Assembly (NCBI RefSeq): GCF_001298105.1
Contig: NZ_LGJH01000149.1
Span: 1 to 64,000, forward strand
Source of the DNA: Novosphingobium sp. ST904
GTDB lineage: Bacteria; Pseudomonadota; Alphaproteobacteria; Sphingomonadales; Sphingomonadaceae
DNA: 64,000 nt
Direction of reading: 5' to 3'
Part shown: piece after piece, positions 36,145 to 44,265 of the stretch
Numbering within the stretch: the first letter of the stretch is position 1
How the letters are laid out: each line of letters starts with the position of its first letter
The notes under the pieces: generated by a model
What the model was told of the DNA's origin: nothing
Database searches by the model: none
The model's input: the letters and a program-made list of their open reading frames with translations, nothing else
Program-made: the position numbers and the translations under genes

Positions 36145-36495
36145 TCAGCTCGCGATGGGAATGGAAAGGGTGACCTTCGAATTCGGCGCAGCCACATCCG
36201 TGCGCTTGCCCGAAATCGAGATCGTGAGATTGCCCGCCGCGAAGGTGCCCGAAATGTCGACCTTGCTGATGGCGATGCGGGGTTCCCACTGCCGCAGGGC
36301 CACGGCCGTAGCCGCACGCAGCAGCATCACGGTGGCGGCGTTTATGGGACGGTCGATCAGGTCGAACAGCATTGAGCCGAAGTCGCGGCGCATCACCCGG
36401 GTGCCCAGCGGGGTGCAAAGGATCTTGCCGATGGACTGCGCAAGGTGCGCGGTACCGTCCAGGGCTTTTCCGGTCGTGGCGTTCATCCCGATCAT
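36145..36495 (-). CDS. W: Baseplate protein gpW (gp25-like)
   Basis: ATG 36495 gives 116 residues (MIGMNATTGKALDGTAHLAQ); ATG 36486 is possible. It shows the GPW/gp25 fold (SIGKILCTPLGTRVMRRDFG, then EPRIAISKVDISGTFAAGNL). gp25-like proteins start sheath assembly at the baseplate. It lies immediately upstream of FI and is divergent from gpV, whose start is 143 bp away. Confidence 0.9.
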   Translation of the reverse strand: MIGMNATTGKALDGTAHLAQSIGKILCTPLGTRVMRRDFGSMLFDLIDRPINAATVMLLRAATAVALRQWEPRIAISKVDISGTFAAGNLTISISGKRTDVAAPNSKVTLSIPIAS

Positions 36496-36637
36496 GGGAA
36501 GCACCAAGCCCGGTCGCGGGCGCGAAAACCAGAGGCCGCCGGGGTAGAGGGCAGCGTTACCTGCCGCCCCCCGCGCTTGTCGGCGCTCGGCGGGGTAATC
36601 CTGCCCTTCCCGCCCCATCACAAGGCACAGCGCACCG

Positions 36638-37198
36638 ATGAAAGACCAGGAAGACATCCCCGCCGACGTGTCGGAGCTGATCCGTCTGGGCACGATCGCC
36701 AGCGTCACGCTGGATCCGCCGCGCTGCACGGTGGACTATGGCGACGAGGAAGATGGAGAAGGCGCTGCCGTGACGCCGCCGATTCGCTGGCTGATGCCCC
36801 GCGCAGGCGACACGCAGGTGTGGTCCCCGCCAACGGTAGGCGAACAGGTCGTGCTGCTGGTGCCCGACGGACAGATCGCGGCGGCCGTGGCATTGCTTGG
36901 CCTGACGCAAGATGCGTTCCCTCCCGGATGGTCCAGCCTGACGGAAGGGATGAAGTTCAAGGACGGCGCGCGGATCTCGTATGACCCGGAAGGGCACGCC
37001 CTGCTTGCGGAGCTGCCGGCCGGCGCGACGGCTGCGATCATAGCCACGGGAGGGATCAGGATCACGGGCGCAGTGACTATCGAGGGCACGGTGACAGTGA
37101 CCGGCGACGTGGTGGCGGATGGCATCAGCCTGAAGGACCATCGGCACAAGGACGTTCAGGCGGGCACTGCAGTGAGCGGACCGCCAAAAACCGCGTAA
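36638..37198 (+). CDS. V: Baseplate assembly protein gpV (spike), inverted orientation
   Basis: 186 residues: an N-terminal OB-like domain (IRLGTIASVTLDPPRCTVDY, RWLMPRAGDTQVWSPPTVGE), a triple-stranded beta-helix region (ITGAVTIEGTVTVTGDVVAD) and an apex with DHRHKDV, whose His residues can hold the iron of the membrane-piercing tip. In P2, V, W, J and I share a strand; here V is on the opposite strand from all other tail genes, beside a cargo gene. Confidence 0.88.
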   Translation: MKDQEDIPADVSELIRLGTIASVTLDPPRCTVDYGDEEDGEGAAVTPPIRWLMPRAGDTQVWSPPTVGEQVVLLVPDGQIAAAVALLGLTQDAFPPGWSSLTEGMKFKDGARISYDPEGHALLAELPAGATAAIIATGGIRITGAVTIEGTVTVTGDVVADGISLKDHRHKDVQAGTAVSGPPKTA

Positions 37199-37321
37199 GA
37201 CACCTAATTACCAGTATTTTTTATAAGTTTCCAAATTTCCTTCTTATAATCAAAATTGGTAATTGATTTAAATCCCCCCGGAGCACTTTATAAAAAGATA
37301 ATATATCAGGGGATCATTGTG

Positions 37322-38398
37322 ATGGAGAGACTGCCAGCTATCGCTGCCTGCCTTATGGCCGCCACGCTATCAACCTCCTGCACCACGCCTAACCCCGGAG
37401 CTAAAGGAGGAGGAAAGAATTATCTGGAAACCGTAAGTACGGCAGATGAGTTGATGGCGCGCCTCGCCATGCGCGCGGCGACAAAATTTAACGGAGATCG
37501 ACCAGGGTCGCCCGACTTTCAGGTCATCGTAACTGGCAACGCATATCCCATTGGAACGCTTATCCGACGGGGGACATCGATTCCCGTGGATTACAATGCA
37601 TGTCAGATTGCGGAGCCACCGAAAGTCTCCTCGCCCAATATCTTTCCCGACTACCTTTTGATGCAGAAGACCGGGTTCAATTTTGGCCTTGATAGCAACG
37701 CCGTTGCCAAGGTTGCCTCTGCGGGTGTGGATTTTAGCAATACCGATAATAGCACTTTAACATTCAGCGGCACACAGACCGGCTTTCTGTCAGATAACGA
37801 TCTAAAACGCCTAATGTCCTCAAAAGAATGTCGCGACGCAATTTCTTCGACAGATGCGTGGCTAGTAAGAGGCTACATAGAAGGAAAAAGAACATTTGAA
37901 CTCAAGAAAGAGTCCAACAAAGAAGTGAAAATCGGATTCAATAAGATAGGTTCGTTTGATTTAAATTTTGGATCAGGCAACGCATCATTAAGTTTTACTG
38001 ACGAAGAGCCAACTCAGTTCCTACAAGTAGTATCACAGCTGACTATCGATCAGAGCGGAACCATACAAAGTGCCATTCCGTCTCCCGGACCTAGTGCCAG
38101 CCAAGCTGGAAAAATCTACATCCAACGCGACAAAGCGGACACCTCCGGCAACGGAACTGCTGTTCGAGCTGCTCTGGGTGCTTTGCCCTCGCAGGTAGCG
38201 CAGGGCATCGAAGCAATTGATTCTCAGAAAATGCCAACATTGGCACAGGTAAGATATTTTAACGTCGCTGACGAAGGACTGGCTCAGCAGGCACTTACAA
38301 TACTTAAGCTGACATACTCCAACGCGATCATGAAGCGCGTCCCTTTGCCATCACCTTCGGGGCAGCTTGAAATTTGGCTCCCCAGAGTCGGGCAATAG
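37322..38398 (+). CDS. AT-rich cargo gene: putative secreted lipoprotein
   Basis: ATG 37322 gives 358 residues: a signal peptide (ERLPAIAACLMAATLSTSC) with a possible lipid-attachment Cys, then a polar region (SAGVDFSNTDNSTLTFSGTQ; FNKIGSFDLNFGSGNASLSF) and a C-terminal domain (KIYIQRDKADTSG, VRYFNVADEGLAQQALTILK, GQLEIWLPR) that resembles LytR_C/SPOR-like domains of envelope proteins. That last match is inference. Base composition is clearly AT-richer than the flanking tail genes, and the strand is opposite to the late genes, so it is probably an acquired 'moron'. Function is unknown. Confidence 0.65.
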   Translation: MERLPAIAACLMAATLSTSCTTPNPGAKGGGKNYLETVSTADELMARLAMRAATKFNGDRPGSPDFQVIVTGNAYPIGTLIRRGTSIPVDYNACQIAEPPKVSSPNIFPDYLLMQKTGFNFGLDSNAVAKVASAGVDFSNTDNSTLTFSGTQTGFLSDNDLKRLMSSKECRDAISSTDAWLVRGYIEGKRTFELKKESNKEVKIGFNKIGSFDLNFGSGNASLSFTDEEPTQFLQVVSQLTIDQSGTIQSAIPSPGPSASQAGKIYIQRDKADTSGNGTAVRAALGALPSQVAQGIEAIDSQKMPTLAQVRYFNVADEGLAQQALTILKLTYSNAIMKRVPLPSPSGQLEIWLPRVGQ

Positions 38399-38418
38399 CG
38401 TACAAACTAAATCAAGCT

Positions 38419-38997
38419 TCAGAGTCGGCCCTCCCCCAATGCCACTACGGCAGCTATCAGCGCATCAAGCTGCATCGCCTGTTCTGCCGCGATCAATCGT
38501 TCGCTTGGGCCGAGGCATTCCGCAGGGGCGCCAGCCAGTCGTATGTCGGGCGCCTGAGCAGTTCCGCCGGGGGAAGCGGGTAGGCCGGGCACTGCGATGC
38601 CTGCGCTCGCACTGCCAGCGGGGCTTCCGGCTTTGGCGCCGTCGAGCAGGCGCTGATAGCGAGCGCGCAAAGCGGCAAGGCGCTGCGCATAATCCTTCGA
38701 AGCGGCATCGTTGATCTCCTGCTGGCGCGCCATTTCGCGCGCGATCCGTTCGGCATCGAGCCGCGCCGCCTCTGCCTGGGCCGCGCGATAATCGTCCTTC
38801 GTCCTCTGGTGGGCAGTCTTCTCGGCCGCCGCCTTCTGGTTCGCCGCGTCGCGCTCTGCCGTCAGCTGCCCGCATTCGGCCCACAAAGCGATTGCGGCGA
38901 TGCCAAGGGCGATCACCCCGCGATGCCGCCAGATCGCGCCCCATGCCCACGAGAGGACAGATTTCGCGATAGCGGCGAGAGGCAGCGCCCCCATCAC
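38419..38997 (-). CDS. i-spanin Rz-like protein
   Basis: 192 residues: an N-terminal membrane helix (RGVIALGIAAIALWAECGQL), a long periplasmic coiled coil (RDAANQKAAAEKTAHQRTKD, ARLDAERIAREMARQQEIND) and a Gly/Pro-rich C-terminus. This is the layout of the inner-membrane spanin Rz, which together with Rz1 fuses the membranes in lysis. It overlaps the lysozyme stop by 4 bp (ATGA) and contains Rz1 in another frame. Confidence 0.82.
   Translation of the reverse strand: MMGALPLAAIAKSVLSWAWGAIWRHRGVIALGIAAIALWAECGQLTAERDAANQKAAAEKTAHQRTKDDYRAAQAEAARLDAERIAREMARQQEINDAASKDYAQRLAALRARYQRLLDGAKAGSPAGSASAGIAVPGLPASPGGTAQAPDIRLAGAPAECLGPSERLIAAEQAMQLDALIAAVVALGEGRL
38493..38708 (-). CDS. o-spanin Rz1-like lipoprotein embedded in Rz
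   Basis: Within the Rz gene another frame encodes a lipoprotein: RIMRSALPLCALAISACSTA has a signal peptide with lipobox ISAC, followed by a Pro-rich mature part (APKPEAPLAVRA, AYPLPPAELLRRPTYDW). Starts at 38708 (71 residues) or 38690 (65 residues) are likely; the frame opens at 38756. Full nesting of Rz1 in Rz is known from lambda-type and P2-type phages. Confidence 0.8.
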   Translation of the reverse strand: MPLRRIMRSALPLCALAISACSTAPKPEAPLAVRAQASQCPAYPLPPAELLRRPTYDWLAPLRNASAQAND

Positions 38998-39470
38998 GCG
39001 GCGGCCTGATAGAGCGCGGCCTCATCGGCGCGGCGGCGGCGCAGGCCTTCCAGCGGCTTGCCGTCGTTGTTGATCCACTTGCCGAACTCGGCCGCTGCCC
39101 CGGCATGCTTCCCGGCGACGTGCAGCTTCGTCAGCGTGGCCTTGAAGATGGCCCCGGTGTTGTAGTGGAACGAGACCAGTGCATCGAACTGGTTGGGCGT
39201 GGTCGGGGCGGAACCGATGGCCTTGGCGACCTCGTTCACATAGCGCACGATTTCGCGCTCGAACCGCGCATCGCACTGCGCCTGTGTCCAGACGGTGCCC
39301 TTGGCGATGTCCGGCCCGGTCGATCCCCAACCGATCGTCCAGGGCTTGCCATCCTTGCTGCCGGGGTCGGGATAGGCTTCGAAGCGGCCATCGGCGCGCT
39401 TTTTTGCGCAGCCTTCCCACTTGTGGATCAGGGCCTTGCCCTTCGGGCCGAGGGTGCGTGCGTCAGTCAT
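38994..39470 (-). CDS. Phage lysozyme (T4-type muramidase, GH24)
   Basis: 158 residues. The GH24 catalytic triad is visible: Glu19 in HKWEGC, Asp35 in AYPDPG and Thr51 in WTIGWGST; FDALVSFHYNTGA is the conserved helix. There is no signal peptide or SAR helix, so a holin is required for export. It starts within the end of the small membrane protein gene. Confidence 0.93.
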   Translation of the reverse strand: MTDARTLGPKGKALIHKWEGCAKKRADGRFEAYPDPGSKDGKPWTIGWGSTGPDIAKGTVWTQAQCDARFEREIVRYVNEVAKAIGSAPTTPNQFDALVSFHYNTGAIFKATLTKLHVAGKHAGAAAEFGKWINNDGKPLEGLRRRRADEAALYQAAA

Positions 39471-39636
39471 GGCGCTTTTCCTTTCGGTGCGCGAGGTAGT
39501 CGAGGAGGTGGGAGATCAGCGGCCGGGCCAGCGGATCGAGCGCGGTCATGCGAAGGTGGAGCCGCAGCACCCGCCAGTATCCGAAGCCGGACGCGGCAAG
39601 CGAAAGCGTGACCACGAGGGCGAACGGGTCGTTCAC
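39463..39636 (-). CDS. Small membrane protein in the lysis cassette (holin candidate)
   Basis: GTG 39636, overlapping the upstream stop (GTGA), gives 57 residues with one hydrophobic segment (FALVVTLSLAASGFGYW) and a basic C-terminus (HLLDYLAHRKEKRHD). It overlaps the lysozyme start by 8 bp. The context suggests a holin or an antiholin-like partner. Confidence 0.6.
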   Translation of the reverse strand: MNDPFALVVTLSLAASGFGYWRVLRLHLRMTALDPLARPLISHLLDYLAHRKEKRHD

Positions 39637-39995
39637 GGCGTGGCATCCTTGGGCGCGCCTTCGTCCATGCCCACACGCTTGCGAACGATCGTCTGCAGCG
39701 CATCGAGGAAGAAGGCGAAGCCGAGGGCGCCCAGCACCATGGAGAGCAGGACCACGCCCTCCATCGGCCAATCGCGCAGCCGCCCGATGACGACGGACAG
39801 GGTGGCGAAAGCTGGCAGGGCCGACAGTTCGGAGAACACCAGCCAGCGGCGCTTGCGCTGCCAGAGGCCGAACGCCACCGGGTCCGATGGCGGTTCGGGC
39901 GCGACGCCGAACAGCATCCAGCCAAGCCGCGCGCCGCACAGGGCCATCCCGCCGAACAGCGACATCAGCCAGAGCAGGAAATCGTCCAGCTTCAT
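39633..39995 (-). CDS. Membrane protein in the lysis cassette (holin candidate)
   Basis: 120 residues with three hydrophobic segments (about 5-30 FLLWLMSLFGGMALCGARLG; 50-70 LVFSELSALPAFATLSVVIG; 78-98 VVLLSMVLGALGFAFFLDAL) and a charged C-terminus. This topology and the position upstream of the lysozyme fit a class I-type holin. No specific holin family is recognised. Confidence 0.65.
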   Translation of the reverse strand: MKLDDFLLWLMSLFGGMALCGARLGWMLFGVAPEPPSDPVAFGLWQRKRRWLVFSELSALPAFATLSVVIGRLRDWPMEGVVLLSMVLGALGFAFFLDALQTIVRKRVGMDEGAPKDATP

Positions 39996-39998
39996 GGC

Positions 39999-40943
39999 TC
40001 AGCTTCCGATCTGCGGGTTGGCGGCCCTGATGGCGGCGCGCACTGCGGCGCGGGTGGCGGCATCGATCGTGGGCAGGATCGCGAAAGTGGAGAACAGGCA
40101 GTTCGCCTTCCCCGATCCGCCGTTGCCGCCATAGAGCATGTCCATGGTCACCTGATTGACCAGCGCGCCCGGCGCCGCCGAAAAGCCCGCGACCGTGGCG
40201 ATGGCCACGCCGTCCATCAGCAGGGTGGCGTTGTCGTTCAGGTAGTCCACCGCGATTTCAAGGATGCCCCATTTGCGGTTGGCCAGCGCCACCGGCGCGG
40301 CTTCGGTCAGTGTCCAGCTGGTCCCGCCGCCCAAGCGCCGGATCACGGCATAGTAGGTCGAGCCATCGGCGGTGATGCCCAGCTGGAGGAAGTCCTTGGC
40401 GTTGCCGGTGCGCAGGGCGAACATCGTGCGGTTCGCGCCCATCGCGGTCTTGGGCTTCACGGCCAGCATGATCGTGCATTCGTTGGTCAGCGCCAGCGCG
40501 CCGGGCAGCGCGCCGGTCAGCACCGAGGCGGCCTGCCCGTTGATCGTCATGTCGATGATCGGTCGCTGCGACACGGTGGCCGCGCCGGGCTGGTTGGCCT
40601 CGGTCGCCTGATCCAGCCTCAGCGCATAGGGCGCCAGGCTGTACATGTTCTTCATGTAGACGCTCCCCGCCGCGCGCGGATTGCACAGCCACGGATCGAC
40701 GAAGGCATAGCAGCTGGCCAGCGCATCCCCGGCTGCGGCGGCGGCATCGAGCGCCATCTGCATCTGCGCGGACATGTCCATGTTGCTGGCATCGCCGCGC
40801 CAGCCAGCGTCCAGCGCCAGGCGCACGCCGGTCTTGAGCGAGGCCTTGTAATTGGCGATTTCCCAGCGGGTGAGGCCGACCTTTTCCAAGGCGCCCGCCA
40901 CGGGCATCTGGCGGTTGCGGATGATCTTGGACAGGACGCTCAT
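39999..40943 (-). CDS. Tail-fibre-associated protein with LamG-like domain
   Basis: ATG 40943 (MSVLSKIIRNRQMPVAGALE) gives 314 residues, overlapping the tailspike stop (ATGA). The first half is helical (LTRWEIANYKASLKTGVRLA). The second half looks like a concanavalin/LamG jelly-roll (NECTIMLAVKPKTAMGANRT; LEIAVDYLNDNATLLMDGVA), a fold used for glycan binding. It is probably an additional adhesin working with the sialidase-like spike upstream. Confidence 0.65.
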   Translation of the reverse strand: MSVLSKIIRNRQMPVAGALEKVGLTRWEIANYKASLKTGVRLALDAGWRGDASNMDMSAQMQMALDAAAAAGDALASCYAFVDPWLCNPRAAGSVYMKNMYSLAPYALRLDQATEANQPGAATVSQRPIIDMTINGQAASVLTGALPGALALTNECTIMLAVKPKTAMGANRTMFALRTGNAKDFLQLGITADGSTYYAVIRRLGGGTSWTLTEAAPVALANRKWGILEIAVDYLNDNATLLMDGVAIATVAGFSAAPGALVNQVTMDMLYGGNGGSGKANCLFSTFAILPTIDAATRAAVRAAIRAANPQIGS

Positions 40944-42661
40944 GCAAGGAGGCTCCGGACGGTATGGAAGGAGAGGAAGAAGGCGTGGTGCATGCCGGCG
41001 TTGCCGTTGCTGAACAGGCCGCGGGCTTCCTTGAAGTCGAGGATGCGATCGCCGAGCTGGCCCAGATCGCTGTACCCGGTGTTGCGGGCGAGATCGGAGT
41101 TCGTGTCGTTGCGGTTGAGCACATCCCGGTACGCCACGTCGGACGGCCGGTAGAGCGGCCCATTGTTCAGCCATGAGCCCTGCGCACCCAACCGGTAGCT
41201 GATCGACAGGGTGAGGTTGTAGCGAAGCTCGGACGTGGTTTCGTCCACGCGCGGCGCCTGGTTGTTGGACACGATCACGCGCGGCACGCCGTCCCCGCCG
41301 TCGAAGGTTAGGATCGCCCCGGCCGCCACGATGTCCGGCAGCGATGGCTCGGGGTAATGATCCAGCATCTGCGTGCCTTCGGCGTTGTAGATGATCGTGT
41401 AGCGCAGGCCGTCCGCATAGCGGGAATTGACCATGAGGCGCCCGGCATCCTCGGGAAGCTGGCAGATCGACTGTTCGGACGTGGGGATGCCCGCCAGCGC
41501 GGCATCGGCAGAAGGCATCGTGAACGAGCGCTTCCACGTGCCGTGGGGCGTCTCGCTGGTGTCGGCGCGGTCCAGCGTGGCAAGGCTCAGGCCCTGATTG
41601 CCGCGAATGGGATAGAACAGCCGCCCTTCGCGGGTAGCGATGCCGTGCGCCGGGCAGAACAGGTTGTCCTGCCCCAGCGTCAGCATCTGCTTGGCGTTTT
41701 CGCCGCTGATCGGCAGGGCCAGCGGAGTATCCGCCTGTCCCTTCCACGTCAGCAGATTGTCATCGCTGTAGATGCCCACGATCTGCTGCGGGATGCGGCG
41801 GCCCGCCATCAGCCACCAGACGTCCGCCACCGGGTCATAAACCGGCGCCGGATCGGCGAAGCCATAGCCAAGGGTCGAAACCTCGTCCGCTTCGCGCATC
41901 AGTTCGAACTGCGGGTTGGTGGCCGAAAGGGTTTCCAGCATCGTCAGGAAGCTGGCGGTGGGATCGGTGCGGATCGTCTTTTCGATCCAGCGCACCTGTT
42001 CGAAGGTGAGCACGCGCGCGATCACGCGGCGGGTGGCGGCATCGCTGCTGGCGCCCACGCGGCCTTCGCCGACGAACAGCACCTTGTCCTTGCCCACCGC
42101 GAAGGCGGGGATGCGCACATAGCTGGTGGTGCCCCGGATGGAGGCGGGCCACTGCGCGTTGGACGAGAACAGGATCGGGAATTCGCGCGAACGGTAGAGC
42201 AGGCCCTCGATCATGTCATTGTAGCGGCGCTGGTCTTCGGTGGTACCGTTCGGCAGCGTCACCTTGCGGTGAATGTCCTCGCCGTTCGGCCCCACGACCA
42301 TGCCCAGCGCGTCTTCACAGAAGAACCGGGGGCTACCGTCCGGCAGGGCGGCATATGCGCTGTCGTTCAGCCGGTTATCGACGGCCGCGAACCTGGTGAC
42401 GATGCCGTCCAGTTCGGTCGTCAGGTTGCGGTTGCCCACCAGAACCATTTCGCCCTTGGCGTTCACCGCCAGATGGACTTCGCCCAGCGGCCCTTCGATC
42501 AGGGACTGGAGTGCGGAATCGAAGGTGGCCGCCGCATCGAGCTGGCGCGAGCCGAAGACCGTCGCGAGCGGTGCCTTCACCATCGCGCCGTCCTTCACGA
42601 ACGGGACGAGTTCGGTGCCGGTCACGGTGTCGGCATTGGGAAGCAGGGAAATCTTGGTCAT
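40940..42661 (-). CDS. Tailspike with GH33-like sialidase beta-propeller
   Basis: 573 residues. The N-terminus (TKISLLPNADTVTGTELVPF) is a typical virion-attachment domain. The body matches the exo-sialidase plan: RIP motif VRIPAFAVGKDKVLFVGEGR (Arg183), an Asp at 207, an Asp-box-like YSDDNLLTW (298-306), Glu396 in EQSICQLPEDAGRLMVNSRY, Arg420, Arg480 in ELRYNLTLSISYR, and Tyr530 in GYSDLGQLGDRIL with Glu545. These correspond to the arginine triad, acid/base Asp, and Tyr/Glu nucleophile pair. It probably cleaves sialic acid or another nonulosonic acid on the host surface; the substrate is inferred. Confidence 0.78.
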   Translation of the reverse strand: MTKISLLPNADTVTGTELVPFVKDGAMVKAPLATVFGSRQLDAAATFDSALQSLIEGPLGEVHLAVNAKGEMVLVGNRNLTTELDGIVTRFAAVDNRLNDSAYAALPDGSPRFFCEDALGMVVGPNGEDIHRKVTLPNGTTEDQRRYNDMIEGLLYRSREFPILFSSNAQWPASIRGTTSYVRIPAFAVGKDKVLFVGEGRVGASSDAATRRVIARVLTFEQVRWIEKTIRTDPTASFLTMLETLSATNPQFELMREADEVSTLGYGFADPAPVYDPVADVWWLMAGRRIPQQIVGIYSDDNLLTWKGQADTPLALPISGENAKQMLTLGQDNLFCPAHGIATREGRLFYPIRGNQGLSLATLDRADTSETPHGTWKRSFTMPSADAALAGIPTSEQSICQLPEDAGRLMVNSRYADGLRYTIIYNAEGTQMLDHYPEPSLPDIVAAGAILTFDGGDGVPRVIVSNNQAPRVDETTSELRYNLTLSISYRLGAQGSWLNNGPLYRPSDVAYRDVLNRNDTNSDLARNTGYSDLGQLGDRILDFKEARGLFSNGNAGMHHAFFLSFHTVRSLLA

Positions 42662-42673
42662 CGTATCGCTCTC

Positions 42674-43633
42674 TCAGACGCCGATCGTGCGGATCCACAC
42701 GGTGATCGTGCGGTTGTCGGCATTCCAAAGGCGGATGCCGGTGGGCGGGGCGCCAACGATGGCGGTGATGCCGGTGTTGTCCTGGACGTCGGTGATGCCG
42801 CCCGCCGTGCTGACGGCGAGCGATGGATTGACCCATTCGGTGTGGGCCACCGGCAGATTGAAGGTGACGTAAGTGTCCTGGGGGATATCGACTTTCCCCC
42901 AAGTCACCTTCTTGCCCGAGGCGTAGACCTCATAGCCGCCGTTCTCGATCAGGCTTCTTTCGACGATCCGGTCATATGCAGAGCCGTGGAAGCCATCGAG
43001 AAGATCGGCATCGAGCGCGGACCCGGCACCATGGACGGTCAGCAGCTTCGCGAGCACATCGGCGGCGGTGTAGGCATCGGCATCGAGCGGCGTGAAGCCC
43101 AGCCAATCGAGCAGCGATGCCTTGGCGACGGCGGCCGTGAGCGCACGCAGTTCGTCCAGCCCGGCCTTGGCTTCGGCCAGCGTGGCCAGTTCCACCACGC
43201 CGCGCATTTCCGTGGTGGCGGGCGGGTTCGTGAACAGGGCGTTCCCGTATTCGATGTTCGCGGCAACGTCGCTGCCGAACGAGATATCGAAAGCCAGCAG
43301 GGCGAAGGCCAGCGCCGCCTTGCTCAGGATCACGTCGGCGCCGGTATAGATCGCAAAGAGCACGCCGTCCGACATGAACAGGCCAAGCCCGGTGGCGGAC
43401 CACACATCGGCGGAATAGTCGTAGGCGGTGAGGTGCGTGATGTTTGCCGCCGCCGCGAGGCCGGATGTCACATCGATCCGCTTGAATTCGCCCGGCAGCA
43501 CGGTGAGCGTGGGGGCATAGTCGAACGGGGTGGCGGTGAGGCCAAGGTGGGACAGGACCACCTTGTCGGAGCCGGCGGCGCCCTGCACGGCGGCAAGGCC
43601 CGCGTCAGTCAGCTTGAGGGCAAGCGAGGCCAT
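42674..43633 (-). CDS. H: Phage tail fibre protein gpH-like
   Basis: ATG 43633 gives 319 residues. The N-terminus (ASLALKLTDAGLAAVQGAAG) is the standard P2 gpH attachment domain (Phage_tail_fib). Further on are the repeat-linker motif TNPPATTEMRGVVELATLAE and LDADLLDGFHGSAYDR, common in fibre shafts, and a beta C-terminal tip. It overlaps the gpI stop (TGATG). It probably joins the baseplate to the spike. Confidence 0.85.
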   Translation of the reverse strand: MASLALKLTDAGLAAVQGAAGSDKVVLSHLGLTATPFDYAPTLTVLPGEFKRIDVTSGLAAAANITHLTAYDYSADVWSATGLGLFMSDGVLFAIYTGADVILSKAALAFALLAFDISFGSDVAANIEYGNALFTNPPATTEMRGVVELATLAEAKAGLDELRALTAAVAKASLLDWLGFTPLDADAYTAADVLAKLLTVHGAGSALDADLLDGFHGSAYDRIVERSLIENGGYEVYASGKKVTWGKVDIPQDTYVTFNLPVAHTEWVNPSLAVSTAGGITDVQDNTGITAIVGAPPTGIRLWNADNRTITVWIRTIGV

Positions 43634-44265
43634 CAATGGGTCTCCAGATAATCGAGCCCGTCCTCGGTCAGAACGGGCTCACCGATTTCGGTTTGAAGGA
43701 CGAGCGACCAGTCGCGGCTTGCATCGTGCTGCGCCTGGTAGTCGGCGCGGTGCGTGCCCCCGGCGAGCCCGCCAGCGGCCATGAACAGAGTGGCCTGTGC
43801 TTCCAGCGACTGGACGAAATCGAAGTGGGAGCGCAGCGGCTTGGCGGCGGCCACATCGCGGATGATGGATTCTGCCGTCTCGGCGGTCAGGAACTCGGCG
43901 CCGATCTCCAGCGCCGGGGCGCGCACTTCGAAGGTATGGGGAACGCCCACCGGGTCCATCTGCCACCATTCGACAACCGACAGCAGCGGATGGAAGCGGG
44001 CGAGCACTTCCTCAACAGCGGCGCGCGTGCCCTTGCGTTTGTGGAAGGCCACGGCCCCCGCCACTGCTGCACGCTTTTCGGCGACGGTCCACGTCGTATC
44101 CCAATGGCTGATCGCCAGTTCCCATCCAAGGAAAGGCAAGACGTCTGCCTGACAGGCAAACGGGTTCTTGAGCGCGGCAACCCTGGACAGATCGACGCGG
44201 ACCAGAAGCGCCTGTTCAAGGGCGATTTCGGCGGCAGTGGAGTTGGGCGGAAGCAGGCTGGTCAC
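43633..44265 (-). CDS. I: Baseplate tail protein gpI
   Basis: 210 residues (SLLPPNSTAAEIALEQALLV), with the family core PFACQADVLPFLGWELAISH, WDTTWTVAEKRAAVAGAVAF and HKRKGTRAAVEEVLARF, clear Phage_tail_I features. It overlaps gpJ by 4 bp. The C-terminal portion (TLFMAAGGLAGGTHRADYQA) is longer than in P2 and may contact the fibre. Confidence 0.9.
   Translation of the reverse strand: MTSLLPPNSTAAEIALEQALLVRVDLSRVAALKNPFACQADVLPFLGWELAISHWDTTWTVAEKRAAVAGAVAFHKRKGTRAAVEEVLARFHPLLSVVEWWQMDPVGVPHTFEVRAPALEIGAEFLTAETAESIIRDVAAAKPLRSHFDFVQSLEAQATLFMAAGGLAGGTHRADYQAQHDASRDWSLVLQTEIGEPVLTEDGLDYLETH

Noticed and set aside
34977-36317. Longer start for the sheath gene
   Set aside because: The extra 61 residues are Arg/Ser-rich and overlap gpW; ATG 36134 gives the normal sheath N-terminus.
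41357-43651. 764-codon plus-strand ORF opposite the tailspike and fibre genes
   Set aside because: It is antisense to two recognisable tail proteins and has shadow-type composition (His, Arg and Gly rich).
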